NCBI GenBank assembly: GCA_902783995.1
Contig: CACZTG010000108.1
Span: 1-18,516, forward strand
Source: an uncultured Ruminococcus sp.
GTDB lineage: Bacteria > Bacillota_A > Clostridia > RUG12999
Length of the DNA: 18,516 nucleotides
Reading direction: 5' to 3'
In this document: positions 8,149-16,158 of the stretch, piece by piece
Numbering within the stretch: the stretch's first letter is position 1
Layout of the letters: each line of letters starts with the position of its first letter
Position numbers and translations under genes: made by a program
Notes under the pieces: generated by a model
The model's input: the letters and a program-made list of their open reading frames with translations, nothing else
Database searches by the model: none
Told to the model about the DNA's origin: nothing

Positions 8149-9027
8149 TTGTTTAATGGAGTTTGTCCTGTTGTGAATGTTCCTTTTAATGAGGATTATT
8201 CGGTTGATTATAGAGGGCTTGAAAATATAGTGAAATATGTAATAAGCGAAGGCTGCGGAAGCGTGTGTCTTTTCGCTTTCAACAGTGAGCCATATAAGCT
8301 TTCCTTTGCGGAAAAAGAAGAAACAATCAGAAGGTTTTTAAGCTGTGCGGAAGGAAAAATCGAAACGCTTATAGGTATTGTGGAAAACTCGGAGGCGGAC
8401 TGTATAGAGCTTGGAAAATGCGCGAAGGAAAACGGAGCGGACGGAATTATACTGTATCCGCCCGCGCTTTCAACGCCTCAGGGCGACGCGCTTGTGGATT
8501 ATTTTAAAACCATTTCCGAAAAGGTTGATTTGCCCGTTATGATTCAGGATAATCCGAGGTCAACGGGAGTCACCATGAGCCTTGAAATGCTTGTAAACGC
8601 TTTTAAGGATATAGAGCAGTTTAAGTATTTGAAGGTTGAATGTCCGATACCTATGCGAAAGATGAAAAGCATAATAAAGAAAACGGACGGCGGGCTTAAA
8701 TGCTACAGCGGAAACGGCGGCATATACGCTGTTGAAGCGTTTTTAAACGGAGCATCGGGTATAATGCCGGGAGTAGCGCTTTGCGGATTTTTTAACAGAA
8801 TGTATAAATGCTTTGAAAAGGGTGATGAGGACGGCGCGAGAGCTATGTTTGAAAAGGTACTGCCTCTTGCATGGTTTGAGGACCAGTCACTTGAATTTTA
8901 CATATCCTGCGAAAAATACCTTTTAAAGCATATTGGAATAATAGAGAGCGATACCGTAAGGAGACCGTGTACGGAACTTACGGAGGACGAAAAAGAGGAG
9001 CTGATGAGACTTTTTGAGAGGTTATAG
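8149..9027 (+). CDS. Divergent DapA-family protein (second paralog), TTG start
   Basis: 292 residues from a TTG at 8149. GGAG at 8135-8138 is 10 bases upstream and no ATG or GTG fits, so the TTG start is probable. The overall DapA barrel is clear (VCPVVNVPFNED at the N-terminus, ENGADGIILYPP, GASGIMPGVALCG). The lysine that forms the Schiff base is kept as K162 (YLKVECP). However, the usual catalytic tyrosine position reads MIQDNP (131-136), with Q133 instead of Tyr, and the GxxGE loop is replaced by FNSEPYKLS. Such QD-P variants form a distinct DapA subgroup of mostly unassigned sugar-acid lyases/dehydratases. Having two DapA members in one operon suggests sequential or alternative steps on the keto-deoxy acid rather than redundancy (inference). 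It is the last gene of the operon. No convincing intrinsic terminator follows in 9028-9103. Confidence 0.83.
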   Translation: MFNGVCPVVNVPFNEDYSVDYRGLENIVKYVISEGCGSVCLFAFNSEPYKLSFAEKEETIRRFLSCAEGKIETLIGIVENSEADCIELGKCAKENGADGIILYPPALSTPQGDALVDYFKTISEKVDLPVMIQDNPRSTGVTMSLEMLVNAFKDIEQFKYLKVECPIPMRKMKSIIKKTDGGLKCYSGNGGIYAVEAFLNGASGIMPGVALCGFFNRMYKCFEKGDEDGARAMFEKVLPLAWFEDQSLEFYISCEKYLLKHIGIIESDTVRRPCTELTEDEKEELMRLFERL

Positions 9028-9103
9028 ACTTTTTCAGCTTTAATGCTTTTATATTCCTTCCATATAATGAGCCGAAAACATATATTTTTGAGCCTTTTGT
9101 GTA

Positions 9104-9132
9104 TTTATATACATCAAATTATGTGATATAAT
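9104..9132 (+). promoter_or_regulatory. Promoter of the GH109-like gene
   Basis: TTTATA at 9104-9109 (4 of 6 matches to TTGACA), a 17-bp spacer, and TATAAT at 9127-9132 preceded by TGA (extended -10). It is 41 bp upstream of the ATG at 9174. It suggests that the downstream gene can be transcribed independently of the seven-gene operon. Confidence 0.6.
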
Positions 9133-9173
9133 TTTAAAGTAATAAAAGTAAATATATGAAAGGTGTTATAAAA

Positions 9174-10373
9174 ATGGAAAATATAAAAATCGGAATAATA
9201 GGTTTGGGACAGAGGTCAAAATCACTGCTTGAAAATGCGATACTGCCGCTCAATCCTGGGACGATAACCGCGGTATGCGACGTATATCCCGACAGAGCGG
9301 AAGAGGCTGCCGACCTCATAGCTGATAACGGAAAATCGAGGCCCGAAACCTTTACCGACTATATGAAGGTAATTAATAATGAAAATGTAAATACAATTAT
9401 AATTATAACCTCATGGCAGTCACATATTGATATTGCTGTAGCGGCAATGAAAGCAGGAAAGCCCGTTGCAATGGAAGTGGGCGGAGCTTATACGGTAGAG
9501 CAGTGTTGGGAATTGGTTGACACCTACGAGGCAACGGGAACACCGTTTATGTTCCTTGAAAACTGCTGTTTCGGCAAGCGCGAAATGATGGTTCTGAATA
9601 TGATAAAACAAGGAGTGTTCGGAGAAATCGTGCACTGCTCCGGAGGCTATCAGCACGACCTGAGAGAAGAAATAGGTTTTGGCAGAGAAAACAGACATTA
9701 CCGTCTTGATAACTATTTGCGCCGGAATTGCGAAAACTATCCCACTCACGACCTCGGACCTATCGCAAAGGTGCTTGACATAAATCACGGTAACCGTATG
9801 GTGAGTCTGGCGTCTTTTGCGTCAAAGTCTGCGGGAATGAAGGAATATATAAAAAATAACAAGGCTGATGACAGACAGCTTATGAATGCGGAATTTATGC
9901 AGGGAGATATTGTTACCACTGTAATAAAGTGCGCAAGGGGAGAAACGGTTACGCTTACGCTTGACACAACGCTTCCGAGATACTATTGCCGCGGATTTAC
10001 CGTAAGGGGAACAAAGGCAATGTATGAGGAAGTGACGGATTCGGTATTTTTGGACTGCGAGGAGCATAGAAAACATGATTTTGACTGGCGTGTAAACTGT
10101 TCCGGAAATGCCGAGGAGTATTATGAAAAATATAAGCACCCTGTATGGGAAGAATACGAAAAAGAGGGCGTAACAGGTACTCACGACGGAATGGATTATC
10201 TTGAATTTAAGTTTTTCTTTAAATGCCTTACAAAGGATGAGCCTATGCCTGTTGACGTATATGACGCGGCAAGCTGGATGGTTGTAACCGCTTTATCGGA
10301 GCAGTCTGTTGCGGAGGGCGGAACCGTAAAAAGTATTCCCGATTTCACACGCGGAAGATGGGTTACGGAATAA
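9174..10373 (+). CDS. GH109-like Gfo/Idh/MocA protein (candidate NAD-dependent glycosidase)
   Basis: 399 residues from the ATG at 9174, chosen because AAAGGTG precedes it by nine bases; the in-frame ATG at 9156 overlaps that site. The N-terminal Rossmann fold begins IGIIGLGQRS. The rest matches features typical of GH109 alpha-N-acetylgalactosaminidases rather than ordinary sugar dehydrogenases: NCCFGKREMMVLNMIKQGVFGE (130-151), GYQHDLR, RHYRLDNYLRRN, NYPTHDLGP (188-196, H192), GTHDGMDYLEF, and the C-terminal VYDAASW with IPDFTRGRW. GH109 enzymes cleave alpha-GalNAc (and related) linkages by a transient C3 oxidation/elimination mechanism using bound NAD. YPTHDLGP differs from the common YPTHGLGP. 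No signal peptide is present, so it should act in the cytosol on imported oligosaccharides. A plain oxidoreductase of the same family is the alternative. Confidence 0.8.
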   Translation: MENIKIGIIGLGQRSKSLLENAILPLNPGTITAVCDVYPDRAEEAADLIADNGKSRPETFTDYMKVINNENVNTIIIITSWQSHIDIAVAAMKAGKPVAMEVGGAYTVEQCWELVDTYEATGTPFMFLENCCFGKREMMVLNMIKQGVFGEIVHCSGGYQHDLREEIGFGRENRHYRLDNYLRRNCENYPTHDLGPIAKVLDINHGNRMVSLASFASKSAGMKEYIKNNKADDRQLMNAEFMQGDIVTTVIKCARGETVTLTLDTTLPRYYCRGFTVRGTKAMYEEVTDSVFLDCEEHRKHDFDWRVNCSGNAEEYYEKYKHPVWEEYEKEGVTGTHDGMDYLEFKFFFKCLTKDEPMPVDVYDAASWMVVTALSEQSVAEGGTVKSIPDFTRGRWVTE

Positions 10374-10435
10374 TTCCGGAATTTTTCAAGGCATGGACAT
10401 ATGCTTTCCTATTAGTATAAATTTTTAATATTATA

Positions 10436-10468
10436 AAGAGGCTGTCACTTAAAAGGCGGCTTCTTTTT
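10436..10468 (+). terminator. Intrinsic terminator after the GH109-like gene
   Basis: AAGAGGCTG (10436-10444) pairs with CGGCTTCTT (10457-10465), a 9-bp stem with two G-U pairs and a 12-nt loop. It runs into TTTTTATATTTTT. Confidence 0.75.
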
Positions 10469-10494
10469 ATATTTTTGCGGTGCGAATATTTTTC

Positions 10495-10523
10495 TTGAAA
10501 AAACTGAAATTTTATGTTAGAAT
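10495..10523 (+). promoter_or_regulatory. Promoter of the YgjP-type protease/macro-domain pair
   Basis: TTGAAA at 10495-10500, a 17-bp spacer, then TAGAAT at 10518-10523 preceded by TGT (extended -10). It lies 37 bp upstream of the proposed GTG start and just after the preceding terminator, so it defines a new transcription unit. Confidence 0.7.
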
Positions 10524-10560
10524 AGAATATGAAATATAAAAATTGAAAGTCGGTGAGCCG

Positions 10561-11118
10561 GTGGAATATAAAACGGAGAGAAGCAACCGCAGGACGGTCG
10601 CGCTTGTAGTAAAGGAAAACGGTTTGCTCGTGCGTGCGCCCTTCGGTATGACAGATGAAGAAATAAGCGCTTTTGTCGAAAAACACAGAAGGTGGATTTG
10701 CGGCAGGTTTTTAAAAATTGAAAAGCTTAAAAAAGAACTTGAAAAGATTGAGCCGCTTTCAAATGACGATATAGAGGCTCTTGCAAAAAAAGCGCTTGAG
10801 GTTATTCCGGGAAGAGTGCGCTATTATGCCGAAAAAATTGGAGTTACATACGGCAAAATAACAATAAGAAATCAGCGCTCAAAATGGGGAAGCTGCTCTC
10901 CAAAAGGGAATCTTAATTTTAACTGCCTTTTAATGCTTGCGCCAATAGAGGTGCTTGACAGCATTATTGTGCATGAGCTTTGTCACAGAAAAGAAATGAA
11001 TCATTCGGAAAGATTTTATGCTGAGGTACTGCGTGTATTTCCGACCTACCCGGAACAGAACAAATGGCTTAAGGAAAACGGAAGAAGTCTTATGATGAGA
11101 ATGACAGGAGGAAAATAA
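10561..11118 (+). CDS. YgjP-like (DUF45/SprT-like) zinc metallopeptidase-family protein
   Basis: 185 residues from a GTG at 10561, with GGTG at 10552-10555 as ribosome binding site. A TTG at 10543 would add six residues and cannot be excluded. The YgjP/DUF45 signature is clear: N-terminal YKTERSNRRTVALVVKENGLLVRAP, central RNQRSKWGSCSPKGNLNFN (103-121), and the zinc motif HELCH (H138, E139, H142) followed by NHSERFY (H148). These small, widespread proteins have a minimal metallopeptidase fold. Their cellular substrate is poorly defined, and the E. coli relative has been linked to nucleotide hydrolysis. The next gene starts one base after the stop codon, so the two are co-transcribed, but this unit has no obvious link to sugar metabolism. 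Confidence 0.87.
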   Translation: MEYKTERSNRRTVALVVKENGLLVRAPFGMTDEEISAFVEKHRRWICGRFLKIEKLKKELEKIEPLSNDDIEALAKKALEVIPGRVRYYAEKIGVTYGKITIRNQRSKWGSCSPKGNLNFNCLLMLAPIEVLDSIIVHELCHRKEMNHSERFYAEVLRVFPTYPEQNKWLKENGRSLMMRMTGGK

Positions 11119-11119
11119 A

Positions 11120-12055
11120 ATGCCGTTTTTTATTATCAGAGAAGATATAACGAAAATGGATACCGACGCTATAGTAAATGCTGCGAACAGCCGCCTTCTT
11201 GCGGGCGGAGGCGTGTGCGGTGCGATTTTTTCCTCCGCCGGAGCTTATGAACTTCAAAAAGCCTGTGACGAAATAGGCTTTTGCAAAACAGGTGACGCCG
11301 TTATTACAAAAGGCTTTAAGCTTAAAGCTAAATATATAATACATACGGTAGGTCCCGTGTACGGAGAAAATCCGAAAGAGGAAGAGCAGCAGCTTTATTC
11401 GTGCTACAAAAACTCACTTGAGCTTGCAAAGGAAAAGAATCTTGACTCTGTTGCGTTTCCGCTTATTTCATCGGGAATATACGGTTATCCGAAAGCGGAA
11501 GCCATGAAGGTAGCAATAAAAGCCGTTAAAGATTTTCTTGCGGAAAACGAAATGAGCGTTTACCTTGTTATATATGACAGAAAATCATTCGTAGTAAACG
11601 AAAAGCTTTTTGACAGAGTTAAAAGCTGCATTGATGACAGACTTGTAAAACCGGATACAAAAGAAAGTATGATATTTGATACAGAGGAAGATGCCGCAAG
11701 GGTCACGGCTGACGCAACCTGGGTAACCTTTTCGGAAATGCTTCTCCGTTTGATTGATGAAAAAGGAATGACGGACGTTGAGGTTTATAAGAGAGCAAAT
11801 ATTGACAGAAGGCTGTTCTCTAAAATCAGAAAAAAAGATTACGTGCCTAAAAAAACAACGGTCATGGCGCTTATCGTAGCGTTAAGGCTTGATATTAATG
11901 AAGCGGAAGAGCTTTTAAACTGCGCGGGGTACGCGTTTTCCATGGCACGAAAGCTTGACGTTATTGTGTGGTATTTTATAGAACTCGGAAGGTATGATAT
12001 ATTTGAAATAAACGAAACGCTTTTTTCGTTTGACGAGCAGCTTTTGGGAGCGTAA
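11120..12055 (+). CDS. Macro-domain (ADP-ribose binding) protein with C-terminal helical domain
   Basis: 311 residues. The N-terminal macro domain spans ~1-165: REDITKMDTDAIVNAANSRLLAGGGVCGAI (7-36) is the classic ADP-ribose loop with N20 and N23, followed by the KYIIHTVGPVYGE strand and the FPLISSGIYGYP phosphate loop. Macro domains bind or hydrolyse ADP-ribose on proteins, O-acetyl-ADP-ribose or nucleic acid. Residues ~200-311 form a separate all-helical region containing TFSEMLLRLIDEKGMTDVEVYKRANIDRRLFSKIR and KKTTVMALIVALRLDINEAEELLNCAGYAFS. This resembles an XRE-like five-helix HTH fold. The start is one base after the protease stop codon, with AGGAGG in the end of that gene. The tandem macro plus helical architecture recurs in Firmicutes as far as I recall. 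Its target is unknown. Confidence 0.85.
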   Translation: MPFFIIREDITKMDTDAIVNAANSRLLAGGGVCGAIFSSAGAYELQKACDEIGFCKTGDAVITKGFKLKAKYIIHTVGPVYGENPKEEEQQLYSCYKNSLELAKEKNLDSVAFPLISSGIYGYPKAEAMKVAIKAVKDFLAENEMSVYLVIYDRKSFVVNEKLFDRVKSCIDDRLVKPDTKESMIFDTEEDAARVTADATWVTFSEMLLRLIDEKGMTDVEVYKRANIDRRLFSKIRKKDYVPKKTTVMALIVALRLDINEAEELLNCAGYAFSMARKLDVIVWYFIELGRYDIFEINETLFSFDEQLLGA

Positions 12056-12097
12056 TTTTTGTCTGAATTCTGAATAAAGATAGGAAATAATATATGC

Positions 12098-12147
12098 AAA
12101 AAAATCATCAGGTGTAGCAGAGAATGTTGCAGGCGATGATTTTTTTA
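12098..12147 (+). terminator. Strong, near-symmetric terminator after the macro-domain gene
   Basis: AAAAAATCATC (12099-12109) pairs perfectly with GATGATTTTTT (12135-12145). Inside, after a small internal loop, TGTAGCA pairs with TGTTGCA (two G-U pairs) around a 5-nt loop. A-tract and T-tract flanks make it a typical intrinsic terminator that could act on both strands. Confidence 0.8.
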
Positions 12148-12179
12148 TTTAAAAATATTAATTTAAGGGAGAATTTGCG

Positions 12180-12275
12180 GTGCTTACCGATATGCCTGTC
12201 AAAAAAATCAAAGAAAAAAACATTCTATATTTAAAATATCTGCCTAACACTTATCTATTTATCGTGGACTTTTGA
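12180..12275 (+). CDS. Possible small ORF, 31 residues, function unknown
   Basis: The gap 12056-12378 holds a terminator, a promoter and this ORF. It starts with GTG at 12180, with AAGGGAG eight bases upstream (12165-12171), and ends at TGA 12273-12275. The peptide begins MLTDMPVKKIKEKN and ends YLPNTYLFIVDF: a basic N-terminal half and a hydrophobic/aromatic C-terminal half. No promoter is obvious between the terminator and the GTG. It may be a genuine small protein, a leader peptide for the operon downstream, or chance. I recognise no family. Confidence 0.25.
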   Translation: MLTDMPVKKIKEKNILYLKYLPNTYLFIVDF

Positions 12276-12319
12276 AATAAAAAGATAAAAATTATATAAA
12301 TTTTTCTCTTAAAAATAGG

Positions 12320-12348
12320 TTTACTATTTTTTATTTTTATGTTAAAAT
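12320..12348 (+). promoter_or_regulatory. Promoter of the kinase-aldolase-isomerase operon
   Basis: TTTACT at 12320-12325 (4 of 6), a 17-bp spacer, TAAAAT at 12343-12348 preceded by TGT (extended -10), in a very AT-rich stretch 31 bp upstream of the GTG start. No clear inverted-repeat operator is visible around it. Confidence 0.6.
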
Positions 12349-12378
12349 AAAGACAATAGAATTACGGAGGTGAATAGA

Positions 12379-13593
12379 GTGGATTATAAAAGCGTCGGAA
12401 ATAATATAAAAGGACTTAGAAAGAAAAATAAAATGACTCAGCTTCAGCTCGCGCAAAGGTTAGGAGTAAGCAACAAAGCTGTAAGCAAGTGGGAAAACGG
12501 GCAAGGCTATCCGGATACAGAATTTTTTCCGCAGCTTGCGGCGATCTTTAACGTTTCGATTGACTATATTATGCTTGGCGAAATTAAGGGCATTGCGGTT
12601 GCCGGAACTCTTTGTGCCGATATAATTAAAAATATTGATGTTTACCCCGAAAGAGGTATGCTTGCAAATATCGGACAGAGAGCCTGCGGAATAGGAGGTT
12701 GTGCGGCAAATACGGCGGCAGACCTTAAAAAAATTGATTCCGGTTTGCAGGTTGACGCTATCGGTATGGTCGGAACAGATGAGTACGGACGATTTATTTT
12801 GTCGGAGCTTCAGAAAAACGGTGTAAATACCGGAAAAATCAAGCTTTCTGCTGATAATCCCACAAGTTACTGTGATGTTATGAGTCTGCCAACCGGAGAA
12901 AGAACATTTTTTCATCAGCGCGGAGCGAATGCCTTTTTTTCACCGGAGGACATTGATATTGATTCACTGAACTGTAGCTTTTTCCATATAGGTTATTTGT
13001 TGCTTCTTGATAAATTTGATGAAAAAGATAAAAAATACGGGACGGTTATGGCGGGCTTTTTAAAGAAGCTTTGCGATAAAGGTATAAAAACATCAATAGA
13101 CGTAGTAAGTGAAAGTAAGGCGGATTATGCAAAAACCATTATTCCGTCGCTTAAATACTGTCATTATGTAATAATAAATGAAAAGGAATGCTGTAAGATA
13201 TGGAATGAAAATCCATATAATAAGGACGGAACGCCCAATAAACAAAAAATAAAAAGCGCAATGAAAAGGACAGCGGAATCCGGGGTGATTGATAAAATTA
13301 TTGTACACAGTAAAATGATTTCATTTTGCCTGAATGTCAAAAGCGGCGTATTTACGGAAATGCCGTCACTTAAAATTCCGAAAAGCGAAATAAAAGGCAG
13401 TGTGGGAGCGGGAGACGCTTTTTGCGCGGGCGCTCTCTATGCGGAATATAAGGGTATGTCCGATACACAAATGCTTGAATTTGCTTCCGCCTCCGCCGCC
13501 TGCAATTTGTTTGACGCAAATTCCGTTGACGGTATGAGAACGAGGAACGAAATTTTTGAAATGATGAATAAATACGAAAGGATAAAGATATAA
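12379..13593 (+). CDS. XRE-family HTH fused to PfkB/ribokinase-family sugar kinase
   Basis: 404 residues from the GTG at 12379, eight bases after GGAGG. An in-frame GTG at 12370 overlaps that site and is rejected. Residues 4-68 are a full XRE (HTH_3) domain: NNIKGLRKKNKMTQLQLAQRLGV, then SNKAVSKWENG as recognition helix, then FFPQLAAIFNVSIDYIMLGE. From residue 70 a PfkB kinase starts without a linker (IKGIAVAGTLCADI). It has GIGGCAANTAADL (104-116), VGTDEYGRF, the VIINEKE segment, and the C-terminal anion-hole/catalytic motif GSVGAGDAF (340-348) with D346 as base. Threonine of the usual DTxGAGD is replaced by valine. It should phosphorylate a ketose or sugar acid with ATP, and the HTH suggests that it also binds DNA, perhaps autoregulating this operon in response to substrate. 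The aldolase gene follows immediately after the stop codon. Confidence 0.87.
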   Translation: MDYKSVGNNIKGLRKKNKMTQLQLAQRLGVSNKAVSKWENGQGYPDTEFFPQLAAIFNVSIDYIMLGEIKGIAVAGTLCADIIKNIDVYPERGMLANIGQRACGIGGCAANTAADLKKIDSGLQVDAIGMVGTDEYGRFILSELQKNGVNTGKIKLSADNPTSYCDVMSLPTGERTFFHQRGANAFFSPEDIDIDSLNCSFFHIGYLLLLDKFDEKDKKYGTVMAGFLKKLCDKGIKTSIDVVSESKADYAKTIIPSLKYCHYVIINEKECCKIWNENPYNKDGTPNKQKIKSAMKRTAESGVIDKIIVHSKMISFCLNVKSGVFTEMPSLKIPKSEIKGSVGAGDAFCAGALYAEYKGMSDTQMLEFASASAACNLFDANSVDGMRTRNEIFEMMNKYERIKI

Positions 13594-14996
<1,403 letters not shown>

Positions 14997-15083
14997 ATAA
15001 GTTAATTAATAAAGTGATTTGGCACAGAATTGTGAGTGTAAAACTTTTGTATAATTTAATTTTTCCATGATATATTTTATATT

Positions 15084-15127
15084 GATTGTTGTCTCGTCTT
15101 GAAAGAAATTCTCTGCGGATTGTTGTC
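15084..15127 (+). repeat. Direct repeat upstream of the PHP gene promoter
   Basis: GATTGTTGTC occurs at 15084-15093 and again at 15118-15127, 34 bp apart. The second copy extends into the inverted repeat GTTG-T-CAAC (15122-15130). It sits 36 bp upstream of a consensus promoter, so it may be a regulator site, but it is short enough to be chance. Confidence 0.3.
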
Positions 15128-15162
15128 AACTGGTGAATTTGGCGTTTTTTTAAGTCTTCAGA

Positions 15163-15192
15163 TTGACAAATCGTGTCTTTTTGCGGTATAAT
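15163..15192 (+). promoter_or_regulatory. Perfect-consensus sigma-A promoter of the PHP gene
   Basis: TTGACA at 15163-15168, an 18-bp spacer, TATAAT at 15187-15192: both hexamers match consensus exactly. The predicted start site is near 15199, giving a short leader of about 40 nt. The in-frame TTG at 15163 is therefore the -35 box and not a start codon. Confidence 0.85.
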
Positions 15193-15237
15193 ATTTTAAT
15201 AGGGGAGTATCTTAACTTATTCAGGGAAGTGACAAAA

Positions 15238-15972
15238 ATGATTCAGGATTTACATTCGCATACATATTACTCTTATTGCGGCAAGGATTCACCTGAAGCT
15301 GTTATAAAAAATGCAATCGCATGTGGGATAGAGCTTATGGGAATTTCGGACCATTATTACGGAGTTGTAATGAATAGACCCGGGGTTACATATGACAGTG
15401 CCGAACACATGGTAATAACGCATAATAATGCTCTCAAAAGGTACTTTGAACATATAAAAACTCTTGCGGAAAAATATAAGGATTATATAGAAGTATGGTG
15501 CGGTATTGAAATCACCGCCATTGACAGGGGCTTTACCTTGCTTCCCGACGGAGTGGATGTATCCATGTTTGATTATTGTCTTATTGAAAATTTTCAGCTG
15601 CAGGAATCTGTCATTGACGACGTTCCCGCCTTTGCAGCACGGTGCGGATGTGCAAGGACAGGGCTTGCCCATATGGATTTACCCGCCTATCTTCTTTCAA
15701 GAGGATTAGATATGAATGAGTTTTTTGGAAAAATGAAGGCACAAAATATTTTCTGGGAGCTTAATGTAAATTATGACTCAAAACATAATTTCAGGGAACA
15801 TCAATATGTAAAAGATTTTTTCGGAAACAGCGCTCTTATTGATGCTGTCAAAAAAAGCGGAATAAAGTTAAGTGTTGGGTTTGACGGACATCGTTTGGAA
15901 GACTATGACGCGGAAAGAGTGATAACTACCTGTCATAGGCTGGAAAAACTGTCTGTTCCCATGATAAAGTAA
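15238..15972 (+). CDS. PHP-domain metal-dependent phosphoesterase
   Basis: 244 residues from the ATG at 15238, with AGGGAAG eight bases upstream. PHP signature residues are all visible: H6 and H8 (DLHSHT), D38/H39 (ISDHYYG), E91 (GIEIT), H145 (GLAHMD) and the final D216-x-H218 (GFDGHR). This makes a trinuclear metal site in a seven-stranded barrel, as in YcdX and histidinol phosphatase HisK. Members hydrolyse phosphate esters such as histidinol phosphate, 3',5'-nucleotide phosphates or sugar phosphates. The terminal motif FDGHR, in place of the commoner SDAH, is slightly atypical. It is a single-gene unit with its own promoter and terminator, and no histidine biosynthesis gene is nearby, so a sugar-phosphate or nucleotide substrate is as plausible as histidinol phosphate. 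Confidence 0.82.
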   Translation: MIQDLHSHTYYSYCGKDSPEAVIKNAIACGIELMGISDHYYGVVMNRPGVTYDSAEHMVITHNNALKRYFEHIKTLAEKYKDYIEVWCGIEITAIDRGFTLLPDGVDVSMFDYCLIENFQLQESVIDDVPAFAARCGCARTGLAHMDLPAYLLSRGLDMNEFFGKMKAQNIFWELNVNYDSKHNFREHQYVKDFFGNSALIDAVKKSGIKLSVGFDGHRLEDYDAERVITTCHRLEKLSVPMIK

Positions 15973-16028
15973 GCGTTTTCTTTTCAAGCCCGTTGATAAA
16001 AAATTTGCGGTCTATATATGAATAGAAA

Positions 16029-16081
16029 ACAATCCCGAATTATTTGTAAAGTCTTTATACATAATCCGGGATTGTTTTTTA
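16029..16081 (+). terminator. Strong intrinsic terminator after the PHP gene
   Basis: ACAATCCCG(A)ATTAT at 16029-16043 pairs with ATAAT(C)CGGGATTGT ending at 16075, one mismatch in a 15-bp stem. The right arm runs into TTTTTT. On the minus strand the hairpin ends in TTGTTTTCT, so it may also serve the convergent minus-strand unit ending at 16159. Confidence 0.85.
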
Positions 16082-16158
16082 ACTTTCTTACATTGCGTTT
16101 TTACATGTTTTTTATTTATGAAAGCAGGCTTTATTTGCGCAAAGATTTGCTCAAATAA

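Noticed and set aside
9028..9103. Terminator after the second DapA gene
   Set aside because: Only a GAGCC direct repeat and a weak AAAA-TTTT pairing are visible; no stable stem followed by a T-run.
15163..15237. Longer PHP protein starting at the TTG at 15163
   Set aside because: The TTG is part of the consensus TTGACA box; the ATG at 15238 has a ribosome site and gives the canonical DLHSHT start.
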